Assembly: GCA_038226175.1 (NCBI GenBank)
Contig: JBBRQP010000134.1
Location: 1 to 5,690, forward strand
Length of the DNA: 5,690 bases
Direction: 5' to 3'
Source: JBBRQP01 sp038226175
GTDB lineage: Bacteria; Cyanobacteriota; Cyanobacteriia; Gloeobacterales; Anthocerotibacteraceae
Below the pieces are notes generated by a model that saw only the letters and a list, made by a program, of their open reading frames with translations, did not search any database and was not told the origin of the DNA. Shown piece by piece: positions 5,570-5,690 of this stretch. The position numbers were made by a program, and so were the translations under genes. How positions within the stretch are numbered: the first letter of the stretch is position 1; each line of letters begins with the position of its first letter.

Positions 5570-5690
5570 TTAGCAGGTTTTTGTTCTGGGCCACCAGTGG
5601 TAGAACAAGTATCTCTTGAGCAACTCGGTCTGCTTTGATAAACTACGACATCGTTGCTCTAATCGCTCTTCCACTTCTTCAATCGTCACC
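5570..5690 (-). CDS. C-terminal fragment of an unidentified protein, possibly a transposase tail
   Basis: A minus-strand frame enters from the window edge and ends at TAA 5572-5570, giving 39 residues. A GTG at 5689 could be a start, but the frame more likely continues outside. It reads as a charged helix (TIEEVEERLEQRC, SLSKQTELLKRYL) followed by FYHWWPRTKTC. The helix plus HWWP ending reminds me of the tail of some cyanobacterial IS transposases, but I cannot confirm this. It overlaps the open upstream extension of the PEP-CTERM gene in another frame, so the junction between this element and that gene probably lies near 5550-5570. Confidence 0.35.
   Translation of the reverse strand, partial: VTIEEVEERLEQRCRSLSKQTELLKRYLFYHWWPRTKTC

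Noticed and set aside
1..5690. CRISPR arrays, tRNA or rRNA genes, riboswitches, HIP1 repeats
   Set aside because: I saw no regularly spaced repeats, no cloverleaf or rRNA-like sequence and no GCGATCGC octamer on reading through the window.

Overview
The window looks like part of a cyanobacterial or similar environmental Gram-negative genome. The reasons are a PEP-CTERM sorting signal, two further exported proteins, an arsR-arsI-aquaporin cluster and IS630-type transposase remnants. The taxonomic call is an inference. I saw no cyanobacterial HIP1 octamer (GCGATCGC), so it is not proven.

Region 1 (1-1236, mostly minus strand) is an organoarsenical/arsenite resistance operon. It reads right to left: arsR repressor, arsI C-As lyase, then an aquaglyceroporin-like gene. 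The aquaporin keeps only its start, first two membrane helices and first NPA box. At about position 124 it runs into the 3' end of an IS630-family transposase that reads on the plus strand. The operon therefore appears to have lost its channel to an insertion.

Region 2 (about 1240-3530) is an AT-rich island. Sample 60-base lines count 25-43% GC here, against 57-58% in lines counted in the flanks. It carries two convergent genes. One is a solitary 374-residue HNH (beta-beta-alpha-metal) nuclease of defence type on the plus strand. The other is a three-helix membrane protein of unknown function on the minus strand. A hairpin between them could be a terminator. No methyltransferase or other obvious partner is present.

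Region 3 (3531-5690, minus strand) holds cell-surface genes and remnants: a frameshifted small secreted protein, a signal-peptide-bearing protein with a Pro/Arg/Gly-rich tail, and a PEP-CTERM protein that lacks its signal peptide. The right edge has another minus-strand open frame ending at 5570. It may be the tail of a second inserted element that removed the start of the PEP-CTERM gene.

Overall this is a scarred accessory region: an ars operon broken by an IS, an acquired nuclease/membrane gene pair, and a run of exported-protein genes of which at least two look degraded. The most promising candidate for new biology is the HNH nuclease with its uncharacterised N-terminal region.
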